A stretch of 64,000 bases of DNA from Ectocarpus siliculosus (Eukaryota > Sar > Phaeophyceae > Ectocarpales > Ectocarpaceae): assembly GCA_000310025.1 (NCBI GenBank), contig FN649727.1, positions 3,428,064-3,492,063 of the forward strand, in the 5' to 3' direction. Below, one piece after another: positions 13,405 to 24,034 of the stretch. The translations under genes were made by a program, and so were the position numbers. Position 1 is the first letter of the stretch. Every line of letters begins with the position of its first letter. The notes below the pieces were generated by a model. That model saw nothing but the letters and a program-made list of their open reading frames with translations, searched no databases and was not told where the DNA came from.

Positions 13405-15356
13405 ACAGAATTGACGGCTGGTGCTTTGAGGCGAAAGGGCGATCCGTGTATGTTTTACTACAGCAGACTGCTGATGTTGGACTCGTCTATATATATATGC
13501 TGCTGCTGTGTAGTATAGCTGCTGACATGATGACTGCTGGATCTCGGGAGTGTACGATTTTCAAATTTGGAGGATATGCAGCATTCCACGATATCCTGGC
13601 CTGGTTGGGCTTGAAGTGCCCCTTTTCGCTGTCCTCCTGTCTTCTTTAGTGGCTTCCTAGATTCGGGCGAGGGCATGTATGTGGAGCTATTGATGATGTG
13701 ATGTGTGTCTCTGTGAAAGGATATGGGAGAGATTCATGGTGGCATTCACATTTAGAGTTGTAGTGTGCATTTTTCGAATTTTGGCCGTTCCAGTGACCTT
13801 GATATTTCCCGCTGGCACTAGCGTCTTTCATTGGTCACCGGTTAGCGCGGTCGATGCGACTAATAAAGACACACCTATACCTATTGACTTGCCAACAACT
13901 GGCGTGGAGGGATACAGGGCGGCAACTCCATGGCATGCCACAACACCAGCATTTGTAAATGATCAATCAATGATCTGTCAGGACGCCTGTAGACCCAAAA
14001 GGGTTAAGTCAGAACAGCTTCAAGCACCTTTGTGCTATTTGCCAGCGACGACCCCGTTCCATATGCAGCCCTATCCAACAACTCAATGAATTCATTGTGA
14101 GTCCCCGGTGTCTTTTAGAACCAACTTACAGCAGTAGCCCTCAGAGCTTCTACTTTTTGGGGGAACATGTTCAGTCGTGGAACCGCACAGCAGTTCTGCG
14201 GTGGGTGAGAGGCATACGTATGCCACTGCTATATGGGCGTACAGCAGTACTCGAAAGCGTCCGCACGTTTGTATTTGCACCTGTCAATGTTATGCCAAGC
14301 AGAGGTTAGCGGTCCCCGCGAACACGTGTACCCACAGCAGTAGGTTGAGGGATCAATAAACACCCTCAATGCAGGGGCCAAAATATTGCTTATTTACCCC
14401 AATGTGGTGAGAGCGGTAAAGCTGCTAGGCGACTCCGTCGAGTCGACTTCTAGCATAGAATACTTCTGTTGGTGTGCTTCCAGCATTCGGATTTTAGTGC
14501 TAAGGTTTTGAAGGCAGGCTCACGATTATAGTACGTCTCGGGGTTCCAAGACTCGATCGACTTGTAATTTTGGCGTGAAAGTTGCCGTAAGAAAAGGAAA
14601 AAATCGCCCGAAAAGAGGAGGAAACGGCTTCGGCATGGCGCAGAGGTTTGCTTGTTCGAAGCAACGTCATTCGAAGCCCAATCAATGGGCGCACTTGGTC
14701 CAACGTTTAGTTTGTTCCTGTGTAGGGTGTGGCATATGTGGGACGTGAAAGAGCGAGGGAAGCTCCTTCGAGAGGGGGCACCGTCACTCAAATGATCACA
14801 CGTGCCACGAGGCCCCGTCTATCATTTTCCGCGTTGAACCGCAAACTGACAGGGCAACCCCCTTTTTGTGCCTCTCACAACGCGACGGTTCCCACGCAAT
14901 GTCCTCCTATTATACGTACACGGCCTCAATTGAGTTCAACGTAATGGCGCTTTTGTGGACGAACTGCAACTCAACATTGGCTTCGTTATGTGCTCACCAC
15001 CAAATCGCAATTCCCTGCCCCCAACCTCGCCGCTTCCTTCTCCCCCCCCCCAAAAAAAAAAAGGCGTTACAATCGGTCACCCACGACTGTCCGAGGCAGT
15101 GGCACGGGGGGTCCAAAACGCACGCGGGTTCGTGCTGGTGCGGGTGGGACGAGTACTGCATGTGCACTCCGAGCTTGGCCATCGACACGGTCGTAGAGGT
15201 GTCTGACCCGGCCACCGGAGAGGTGAGACAAGCTACGGGACTGGGTAGATACGAAGCAGCCGGCGGTTCGTCGCTCGCGAGGGTTTCAGACCGAAGTGAT
15301 GGAGGCTTGTCTTGGGAGGGATGCCATGACACACCCCAAGGTTTAGGTGCACAGCA
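11592..15356. other. Intergenic region between divergent GCP and Nudix genes
   Basis: There is no gene I can support here. Scattered open frames, such as a plus-strand frame at 11848-12255 with one hydrophobic stretch and another at 13703-14089, have no recognisable motif and no partner exons. The region holds a CAG microsatellite and several copies of an ACAGCAG/CTGCTGT word (for example near 11152, 14196 and 14240). Promoters of both flanking genes should lie here. Confidence 0.5.
13361..13400. repeat. (CAG)13 microsatellite
   Basis: Thirteen perfect CAG triplets in intergenic DNA. The open frames through it give homopolymers only. Confidence 0.9.
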
Positions 15357-17292
15357 GTGGTGCTCGTGCTTCGTGGAGTCTCCGCGCTTGCGGTGGACGA
15401 GTACACACACAAGCTTGTCTCTGACGCCGGGTGGCGTTCTACAAGTACCAAAACGCCGAAAAGATTCTCCAAGAAGAAGAATATTTTTGAGAAGGTCATA
15501 CCGTCAGCGGCGGTAAGCCAAGCATCTATCCACATCGATTGCTTTGTAGCTGGGGCAGTCAGTCCCCCCCGCAACCAAAAAGACGGGGCGGGCGTAAATT
15601 TTGTCTTTCTTTTTGGTGTTTTCCCCGTCGTCGAAACGCCCCCCGCCCCCCCCCCCCCCCGGGAGCAGGTGGGATCGGTGCTGGTGGTGCGAAGAAAAGA
15701 CAACGGGAAGCTGGCGTGCATCGGGGGTTTCGTGGAGGTCGGGGAGACGCTGGAGGAGGCCACTAGGAGAGAGGTTAGGGAGGAGACGGGGCTGGAGGTG
15801 ACGTCGTTGCAGATGTTGCCACAGGTGAGGTTCTTTTTTGGCATGTGTGTTTGTGTAGCGGGGAGGCAGGATAAATGACCCTTGCGGGCGGAGCAATCGG
15901 TAGATGGTTTAATTGAGTAGTTTTTTTTGTGCGAGATTTACGTAGGCAGAGGGTCGCTGAGCGTCGGTCGAACCCTTTTCCCGGGGACACAGCGCCATCA
16001 TGGTGGAGAGGCTTTAGGCCACACCTTGCCGGAAAGGTTTTCTTTCGGTGGAGGCGGGATTTTCATTTGGTTTCTCTCAACCCCTATTTTTCATGCTTGG
16101 GCATCCTCAAATCGACGAGCCGCCATGTATTCGAGCTCGTCGCCCTTCTTCCCCCCCTAAGCCTTTAGTGTCATCTCAACCGTAATGTTGCCGTGATGTA
16201 TGTCTCCCTGCTACCCATCGCTCTCCCTCCTATGCCTTGCCTCCCCCCCTGCTTGCTGTCCTCCACCACCTTTCCCGTATCTCCCACCCTAATGATGTCT
16301 ACCTTGCTGCCATTGTCGCTGCTCTCCTCTCGTTCCTTGCACCACCACCAAACACGCGGCGATCTAATGCAGATGTACGACGACCCAGCGAGAGATGCCA
16401 GAAGACATACGGTGAGCAGCGGAACCAATCAGCATCGCACCAACAACAACGTTACGCACGTCAAGCCTACATGCTCGACACACAGGGTTCTCGACGGTGT
16501 GGTTGTTGTCTCCGAATCTCATACGGTCGCTGTGGTCGTCCGTCTCACACACAAGACAAACAAACACACACGTACACAAATACATGGGGTAGACGTCATG
16601 CCGTGTTCCGACTGGTTAGCGCGGTCCATGCCAATCCAATGACTGCGCACGCACAGAGTGCTATTTGCGCTCGCCGACACTCTCATTGGCCAGGCCGTTA
16701 CATTGCACGGTCGATGTGGATGAACTACATGAAAACACACACGCCTCCTCCGCGCCGCTCCCAGCCCCTCCTCCTTTGCGCCACGCGCCGACTGCCCGGT
16801 GCGTGACGCTTCGACGGTTGGTTCTTTCTGCCGTTGGGTTGATTTTGATTGCCGGGGGACTTAACTCCCTCTGCGTGAACGAATCCATCCAGGTGAGCGT
16901 GGCGTACGTGGCGCGTACGACGGGCACACCTCGGGCGGGCAGTGACGCGGCGGCGGTGGTTTCCATCCCCCTGGCGTCGCTGGGAGAGACGGTGGGAGAG
17001 TTCGCCTTCGATCACGGGCAGGTGTGTGTTTGTTCTTATTTAGCGTCGATCGCGCTTGGCGGCTGACCAATGAAAAGACGTCAGCGCCAGCGGGTAAAAC
17101 CAAGGTCTCTGGAAGGGTGTGTGTATGTTGTTTTTTCCTAGTTAGCATCGACCGCGCTAACCGGCTGATCAATGAAAAGAAAGACGCCAGTCTTGTATCG
17201 GGATGAAAACAGGAACACTTTCTCGTCAAAGGGTAAGTGAGGATTCTACCGACAGGTTTTTGTGTGTGGTATCTCAATGAGCATGTGTGTGT

Positions 17293-17324
<32 letters not shown>

Positions 17325-17994
17325 CGTCCCATCTATGCTGGCGCCAATCTACATACCTTTCGGCGTATACGTTTGGCATAAGCGGCCGGTGTCACACTGG
17401 GGAAAGGTCACACAAGGAGCTTTTCGTGTTTATTGCGTTTTTCATTTTTGTACCCCAGCTCTCCTCCTGCGTTGCCTTCGCTTGGTTTTTTTCTCGAGAG
17501 GGGTTCAGCCATCCCTTTCTCTCGTCGACCGTGCAGTCGAACTGTGTACATCTATCCTGGCATCAAGTCAGTCTGTGACTTACGAACCTCGCCGTTGTCT
17601 TTTACCATACGCGAAGCCTTACCGAAAGTGCTCAGGCACACCGGGCAGGGATGGTCAGAGCGACACCCAACCCCCAAGCGAAAGGTGGCGACAAAAGCAA
17701 CCGCTAACGCTTCCTCGATGATGTCCTCTCCGCCCGCTCGACGCGCAGATCATGACGGACTACCTAGCCCTCGGGGCAAGGGCTTCTTCGGCCTCGACAG
17801 GAATATCGTCGTCGCAAGACCGTGCGGACGGGACCCTTAGCGGCGTCGGTAGCGGTGATAGCGGGAATGATGGCGAGGGTGGGGGTGAGGGTGGCGGCGG
17901 CCGCAGCGGCGGCGGTGGGCCCGACGGCCCGGACGAGATGCCTTCTTCTCCGAGATCTGGTGCGGCGCTGTTGCGGCGCCCACCGGCAAGGTAG
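15357..17994 (+). CDS. Nudix hydrolase
   Basis: Nudix enzymes hydrolyse nucleoside diphosphates linked to another moiety. Five exons are phase-0 joined: 15357-15512 (start least certain), 15669-15824, 16373-16411, 16893-17021 and 17749-17994 with the stop, giving about 241 residues. Exon 2 carries the complete Nudix box, starting GGFVEVGETLEEATRREVRE and followed by ETGLEV, with all the catalytic Glu residues of the GX5EX7REUXEEXGU signature. Exon 3 (MYDDPARDARRHT) and exon 4 (VSVAYVARTTGTPRAGSDAA, then EFAFDHGQ) fit the post-box strands of bacterial-type ADP-ribose pyrophosphatase-like Nudix proteins. Exon 5 starts IMTDYLAL, ending the fold, and then adds a Gly/Asp-rich tail of ~65 residues. 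The substrate cannot be told from the sequence. Upstream frames near 15.1 kb could supply a different first exon. Confidence 0.85.
17294..17320. repeat. (GT)n microsatellite
   Basis: A dinucleotide run in the last intron of the Nudix gene. Confidence 0.85.
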
Positions 17995-20213
17995 CGACAA
18001 GTTTTTGCCCCCGATGCCGCAAGCTGCTGCGGTGGTTGTATGGTCTTGCGCCGCGTTCGTTGAGAGTCTTTAACATTGCCTCCGAAAACAGCCGGGACTG
18101 TTCCCTGCCCAATCCTTGTCCGGCGAGAAGTGTTAAACTCTGATTTTCGCAAGTAGTAAGAGTACGGTAAAGAAGCATTAACGAGTTGGGGTTAGGCCCC
18201 GCCTCGCCGCTGCTAGAATGTCTCATTGACTAAATGTGATCGGGCGCTTGTCCTTTCGATTGAAGAGAGGGAGAGGAGTAAGCGGAGAGAGAGAGAGAGA
18301 GAGAGAGCGGGGAAATAAGGTGCCGTACTGGATTGGTATTGTTGTTGTGGAGGCGTACGTGGATGGATCATGCATCTCTGTTGGTTGTTTGAGCAACGTA
18401 ACTTTTGCGGGGCGCAAGGAGCCTGAGCGATGTCCCAACCCGTGTGTACGTGTTGGATCGCCCTAGTGTTGCTGTTGCCGCCTTTGTGTCGAAAGCTGTT
18501 CTGGCCATCTTCTTCGCACTCCGCACTTACGTACGTCCACACTGGTCCTATTGGGAGAGAGAGACGGTGTTGCGTCAACTGGGCTGAAAAAACTACTTTC
18601 TTTTTGTAATCAGCCGCTTCGCGGCGTGGCTGATATGATCTCATGTTGTAAAGCCCATCAGCCGCTTCACGGCGTGGCTGATATGATCTAATAGGGTGAA
18701 GCCCACCTGTTCGAGTTTTTTTTTTTTTAGCCTGCAAGATAGCCGACGCACTTTACAACCTAGAGCCAGCTTCACTGCTGCTGTTCGTTCGGCGTGCGGG
18801 ATGTGCCAGAAGCAGGAAATTACCGTGCTGTGTATTTTGTACCACTCTGTGGCTTTGGTCGTGGTTTCCATAGGGCTTCCGTGGCAAGACGGTGGTCAGT
18901 TGTCTTTTCAAGGAGATAGCGTGGCCGGGGTACATAGGAGGGGAAAAGTAGTTGTAATGCGCATCGCTTTGGTTTTGATTTTTTGTGCCGGGCCCTCTCT
19001 TAGAGTGCCGTGTGCTGTGATTTAATTTTTAGTCTTCCCCTGCGCCGGCAGATTGTGCGCTGCGTAGCTCTCTAGGAAGCTGTTGTTTATTCGTCGCCTC
19101 TGTTCCGCGACCGGTGTGCTGTTTTTTTTTTTGTGCTTCCTTGGTCGTGCCTCCTGCGGAAGCCAGGACTTTTCCAAGCTGTACAGGCACACACATGCGG
19201 TAGAAGACCTGCCAGAAAACTTTCCTTTGGTCCGAAGCTTTTTTTTTTCCAAGAGCGATCCCCCGGTTCGGACGGATCTTGTAAACGACTCTCCGCTGGT
19301 GGACGGTTACACCACTCCTTCACGGGACACTAGATTCAGTATGGAAACGACGTTCTCCTTGGCAACTGGCATCAGACTCTGATGTGTATTGCAAACGTCC
19401 CCACAGAAATGACGAGCTCATACAGCGCCAGCGTGTACCGAAGCCGGGGGAAAGGGACGTGTCACAACGCCTCTTCGCTTCCCAATGCAGGAAAACAGCA
19501 AAATGACGATCCTGGCGCCTCCGCTCAGCGCGAGGAATTCACAACCCAACTCAGCCGCGAGCACAGCGCAAAAGACGTATGGTAGATAAAGCTTCTGGGG
19601 CCGCCACGGGTGAAGAAGGAGCCGGCGCGGCAGAGGCCAAAACGACCTCTGCGAATCGGTTTGCCACCCTCAATGACGACACCGGCCACGATGGGGTTGG
19701 CGATCATCGGAGAAGCTGCCATCATGACACAAGAGTAGGTGGAAGTTGAGAGTGAAGAGGAGGAACATGAAATTTGTCACTGTAAACACCACCACGTCCA
19801 TGGCACGATTACGTAGAGGCCACCGCCTTCTGATACCTATGCTATACTTGGCAAGGAAGGATGGACATCACTACTGCTGTAAAACACTTGTAAAACATCT
19901 GGTCTGTGGTTCAACAAATCAAATATGGTAAACACCCACCAAGGCTCGTTCGCTGTCATGGGACTGGCTCTTTTGGGTCGACACCCCGAACGGATATCGC
20001 CAGGCGACCCCCGTAGCCTGCCACCCGGACACTCGGAGGCCATAAATATACGTTTCCAGGTCGGCCTAAAATTGACTACCATCTGCACCCACAGCACTAG
20101 CAGCACAATAGTAGTCTACACCTTATTGTCTAGAGTTTCTTTTCTCCGTCCATCTTTCTCGGTGAGACGCTTTGCTTGGCACCGTAAGCAACCGTCCGCG
20201 GAAGCACGCCGTC
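17995..20213. other. Intergenic region between convergent Nudix and SASA copy 1
   Basis: No assured gene. A minus-strand frame near 19.57-19.73 kb starting MAASPMIANPIVAGVVIEGG has coding-like codon choice but no recognisable family and no defined partner exons. A GA microsatellite (about 18290-18307) and a 48-bp tandem hairpin repeat are present. Both flanking genes end here, so it should contain their 3' UTRs. Confidence 0.45.
18611..18706. repeat. 48-bp tandem duplication with internal hairpin
   Basis: Two adjacent copies (18611-18658 and 18659-18706) share the sequence CAGCCGCTTCGCGGCGTGGC and the following TGATATGATCT segment, with a few substitutions. Each unit begins with an imperfect inverted repeat (TCAGCC ... 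GGCTGA), so each can fold into a stem-loop. Confidence 0.75.
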
Positions 20214-21760
20214 TCATGACCTCATTGAGTGGCTGTTTCTGACGGCGTCGTCAAGCTTGTCAAAGTACCGCTGCCCGTACTCGCGCTGCCCTACCGCGTC
20301 GAAGTGTACGGGACCAACGGAATTGGTCGATAGACCGTCGGAGGGCGCTACTGCCGTGAACGGAACGCTGTCAGGGATGGCTCGAATCGCCGCGATGATT
20401 GGCTCCGAAAGCGCTCGGTTTCTTGCAAGCATGTGAGGCGTGAACTCGCCCAAGATCACCGGGGCTTCAGCCGCCGCCGGGATGCGAGACCTCAGCGTGT
20501 TGATCATGTTCGTCCAGATCGACTGGTATGTCTCTTGGTCGATCCCATCGCCTGCATCCGATTCTCCCTGGTGCCACAAGATTGCCGCGACGCAGTTCCC
20601 GGCCGCCCCATTGCTTGCGAGCGCGGCTTCCATACGCGTCACGGCATCTTCGAACAAGTTCCCGCCCGGGGACCAGGGACCGTTCACCAGCCGAGTGGCA
20701 CCGAATGCGGTGGGCACGAGCAGAACGTTGCGGTTCGCCGGCAGGGTTTTGACGAAGGCGCGTCCGAAGGCGGTGCCCATGCCCACCCTCCTTTTCCCGG
20801 CCCTACCATGGTCGGCGTGCTGGAGACGCTCCGACGCCGTGATGACCGTGTTGTCCCGTGACCACTGCTGGATGCGCGGGTCGTTGGGGCCGTCGATATC
20901 TGCGTCGTAGCCTTCGCCCCAGCCGCTCATGTTCGACTGCCCCATGAGCAACACCTGCGGTTCCATCACGAGGCGTCCGAAGGAATGGCAGGTAGTAGAT
21001 ATACGTACGTCGACGGCGTTTTACACAGACAACATGTTGGAAAAATAAGCGTGGTGTTGCACCACCGACTGAGTTGGGGCACAGTACTACCGTACTTCGA
21101 ATCCGAACCACTCTGAGAAGGTCATCGTATTTACCCCGAGCGCGCAGCATATCATGTCAAAAGTACGCCATAAATAATCATCTGCTGGAGAGTACGAGGC
21201 CCCAACATGAATCAACAACAACTGATGGTGTGTGTGTTGTGTGTAATTCGTCTATCCCCATTCTTCGCTTTGTGTTGATGAAGTTCGCGAAGACCGCAAA
21301 GAATTGCAGCCCTTTTGGGGGTGTTGATGATGATCACGGTCTATGATCATCGTGGCATTAGTAGAGGCAAGTGTTTGTGTGGTTCGTTGACGTCCTCTGC
21401 TGGTAATCTTTAATGGTATAGCACCCTCCTCTTCAGGTTGATAAAAGAGCGTCGTCGGCGGAACCAACTTCGAACGAAACCAAAACCACTTACTACTCCG
21501 GAACGCGTAGTGACTGTACAAGTACATACATACATCGCGCGGCATACACATTCACTAAATTGAACGTGAACGTAAACTCTCACGGAAGGAGGCGTGGACG
21601 GGCCAATGAAGTGTTCGAATGATGGCCACTCATCTACTCGCTCACTCACTCACCACATCCGAACCAGCGACGTCTCTTTTCGCGGTGCAGTCGGCTGAAA
21701 CTGTGCTTGAGTAGTGCAACACGGGCGGCAGGGAATCAGGGTCTCGTGAGTGAAAGCCAT
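20171..21760 (-). repeat. SASA-gene duplicated segment, copy 1
   Basis: Direct comparison shows shared sequence with the segments at 34.19-36.01 kb and 38.33-40.31 kb. The similarity starts about 40-60 bases beyond the stop codon (the CACCGTAAGC block), covers the catalytic exon, and reaches the small conserved exon with its GTGAGT donor. The intron is also alignable with copy 3 (for example the CTTTAATGG/CTTTAAAGG block near 21.41 and 39.92 kb). Confidence 0.75.
20214..21740 (-). CDS. SASA/SGNH-type carbohydrate esterase-like protein, copy 1
   Basis: This family (sialate O-acetylesterase-like, DUF303/PF03629) removes acyl groups from sugars using a Ser-His-type SGNH active site. The catalytic exon runs 20954-20214 (246 codons plus stop). 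It carries the block-I nucleophile motif LLMGQSNMSG, the central ILWHQGESDAG motif, and the C-terminal His in GPVHFDAVGQREYG. The expected strand before the nucleophile is completed by a small upstream exon whose donor lies at 21654. It ends VSADCTAKRDVAGSDV and joins in phase 0 to give GSDV-VLLMGQSN, a textbook start for this fold. That exon is open to about 21833 but has no ATG in frame, so the true 5' end, perhaps with a signal peptide, is not found. No frame breaks occur in the catalytic exon. The substrate is unknown; cell-wall polysaccharide is a guess. Confidence 0.78.
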
Positions 21761-21891
21761 AACACGCGTTCTTTCTCTTGCAGGCATTGCGCGTTGCCTC
21801 AACCAAACGTGCTAGACTACTGCGCTGAGGTTTCCGTTATCTTTTTGGTTAAGACGGTGTCGTCGTCCATTTCGCGGGATAGTGCGCAACG

Positions 21892-22240
21892 ATGTTGCTG
21901 TCACGAAAGCGACAGGAACAACGCGGAACAGCGATGGCCTACTCACCCGATGTAGAGCAGGTAGAGAGCGCAGACGAGATTAAGATGCACACAAACAATC
22001 CCCGAGTGCAAACGTTGTGCATCCTTCAGCGTTCACTGTCACAAGATGAACGCGTCATCCACGGGGGCACTGATCAGATAAGATACGCGCGTGACTTTGT
22101 GTTTGTTCCCGCCGAAAACGCGGCGGAATAACCTTGCGGGGAAACATGCGCAATATGTGACCGCGGTATGGGACACGGCCCCGGCCATCGTAGAGGAGCA
22201 GGGCTTGGTTCACTTTGATTGTTTCTGGGCCTTGCTCTAG
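21892..22240 (+). pseudogene. Unassigned coding-like stretch with a frameshift
   Basis: A plus-strand frame from ATG 21892 (or the internal MAYSPDVEQV) runs to a stop at 22131 and ends DFVFVPAENAAE. A second frame, shifted by +1, runs over the same end and continues as NNLAGKHAQYVTAVWDTAPA to a stop at 22240. Both halves have protein-like composition, unlike most chance frames nearby. They could be one gene broken by an indel around 22.1 kb, or exons of a gene on this strand. I do not recognise the family. Confidence 0.3.
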
Positions 22241-24034
22241 TTGAGCGCTGGAAGAGTAACAGAGAGAGGAGACCCCTCTCCTGACTCTACCTATCTACCA
22301 ACTTGCCGAACAGGCCAACAAGATCCATGCATGCATACGTAAATAAATGCGGCACCAATACGCCCGTCCTGTCCTTCCTGCTCACGACGCCAACCAGACC
22401 CTTGAGGCTCTTGCCCAAGTATGGATGGTACCTGCCTACCCAGTACAGCAGCACTACCAATACACATGGACTGATAACGCGTATGTCCACAGTCAATACC
22501 ATCACTGCAGTAGCCTACTCTGAGGAGACTTTGCTGCATTCCATCAATGTGTAAATCAGGGGAAATTACAAGCAGGAAGAGGGAAGCCAATTTCATCCGA
22601 TATTATACAAGTAGGATCAGGATTTAGTCTACAGTATCGGGAAATAATCGAAGATGCGGCTCCTCCTACTAATATAGCCCACCCCCACACCTCTCGCAGT
22701 TCACACCAAAGCGACAAGAATAAATCCCAGTGTAGCCGTGTAGTACAACAAAGCAACACAGGGCATCCGAGCTCGCAAGTTACGGGCCAGGGAGGAAGCA
22801 CATACCAAACCTATGTACTGTGTACCGGAAGTTAAGTCTTGGCTCAAGCGGTGCATGGCCATACGGAGAACGGAACATAACAAACAGAAAGCTGCCGCAC
22901 GTGCATCGTGTCGCTGTAATGACGATATTGGTGAGTTCTCCTTTCCACCATCACCCCATCACTACAAATGCTTTGAGTGTGCTGGCCGATCGGCAGGTAT
23001 CCAAGACACTCGAATTCGTTTAGACATGAACGTGTGCGTCGCGCAAAAGACAGGAACGTGTGTAACGAATTCTTTCGTTCACAATGAACTCCAGTTTATT
23101 CTGCCTTCGACAATAAATACACTTTCTACACAATATTCAAGAAGGCCAGTGCCACACAAAAACCTGCTGAATGCAAGTATAAAGTTGTGTATTTTTCATC
23201 CTCTTCCCAACATCTTTCTAGGCTACACCCAAGCGGCGGCTTGTGTCGGCGCCCCCTCCTACTGCAGGGTGCCCCTCTCACCCGCGCCACATTTTCAAGT
23301 TTCGGAGAGGAGGGTGATGCACGCACACGCCCGCCAGCGTAAGTTGCGGTTGGTTTCTCGGACGGTGGCATCCATCTCTCGATTACCCAAACAATAAAAT
23401 CAAAAAGCTAAAAAAGCGGCAGTCCGGTAGAAACGAGACATCAAGAAGACCGAAGCTATTTTCCTAAGGGGCGCTGATGAAGAAGAGCCTGGTAACCTGA
23501 TTTCGAAAAAACAGCGAACGAGCGTACGATCAGTCTTGAACACCCCCTACTGCGCTCGGCTCGTAACAGTACGGGCACACGGGTAAGAAATATTTCGGCA
23601 ACAAACAGAGGGAACGACAAAATACGAAAGCACACACAACGGTAACAGCGGGACAAAGGAGACACGAAAGAACAAAGAGACACAGGACAACGCTCACCGC
23701 AGAACGACGACACACAAGGACAACCAAGAGTCGCAAGATCGACATCGGGGAAACTCCCCCTCGAAACATAAAATAAACAGCAAGTCCTACACCCGGGCGA
23801 CCGCCCCCCCCTCCCCCCCCCCCGCCCACAACAACAACAATTTCAGCTTCAACCCAGAGGACCACTCCCGCCCCCCTCCTCAACACCATCTACCCCAACA
23901 GCTGCCCCACCCTCAACATCCATCCGCCTCACCAGCAGCCGCCTCTCCCCAACAACACCATTGTATATCCTTGAGCAACCCCTGAGCATTTTTTTCGCCT
24001 TGAACACTGCGGCTTTGCTTGCCTTGGTGCTCTA
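22241..24034. other. Intergenic region downstream of the aspartyl-protease homologue
   Basis: A plus-strand frame at 22813-23397 has no motif and weak composition. Poly-C tracts near 23.8 kb mark low-complexity DNA. I see no supported gene. Confidence 0.45.
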
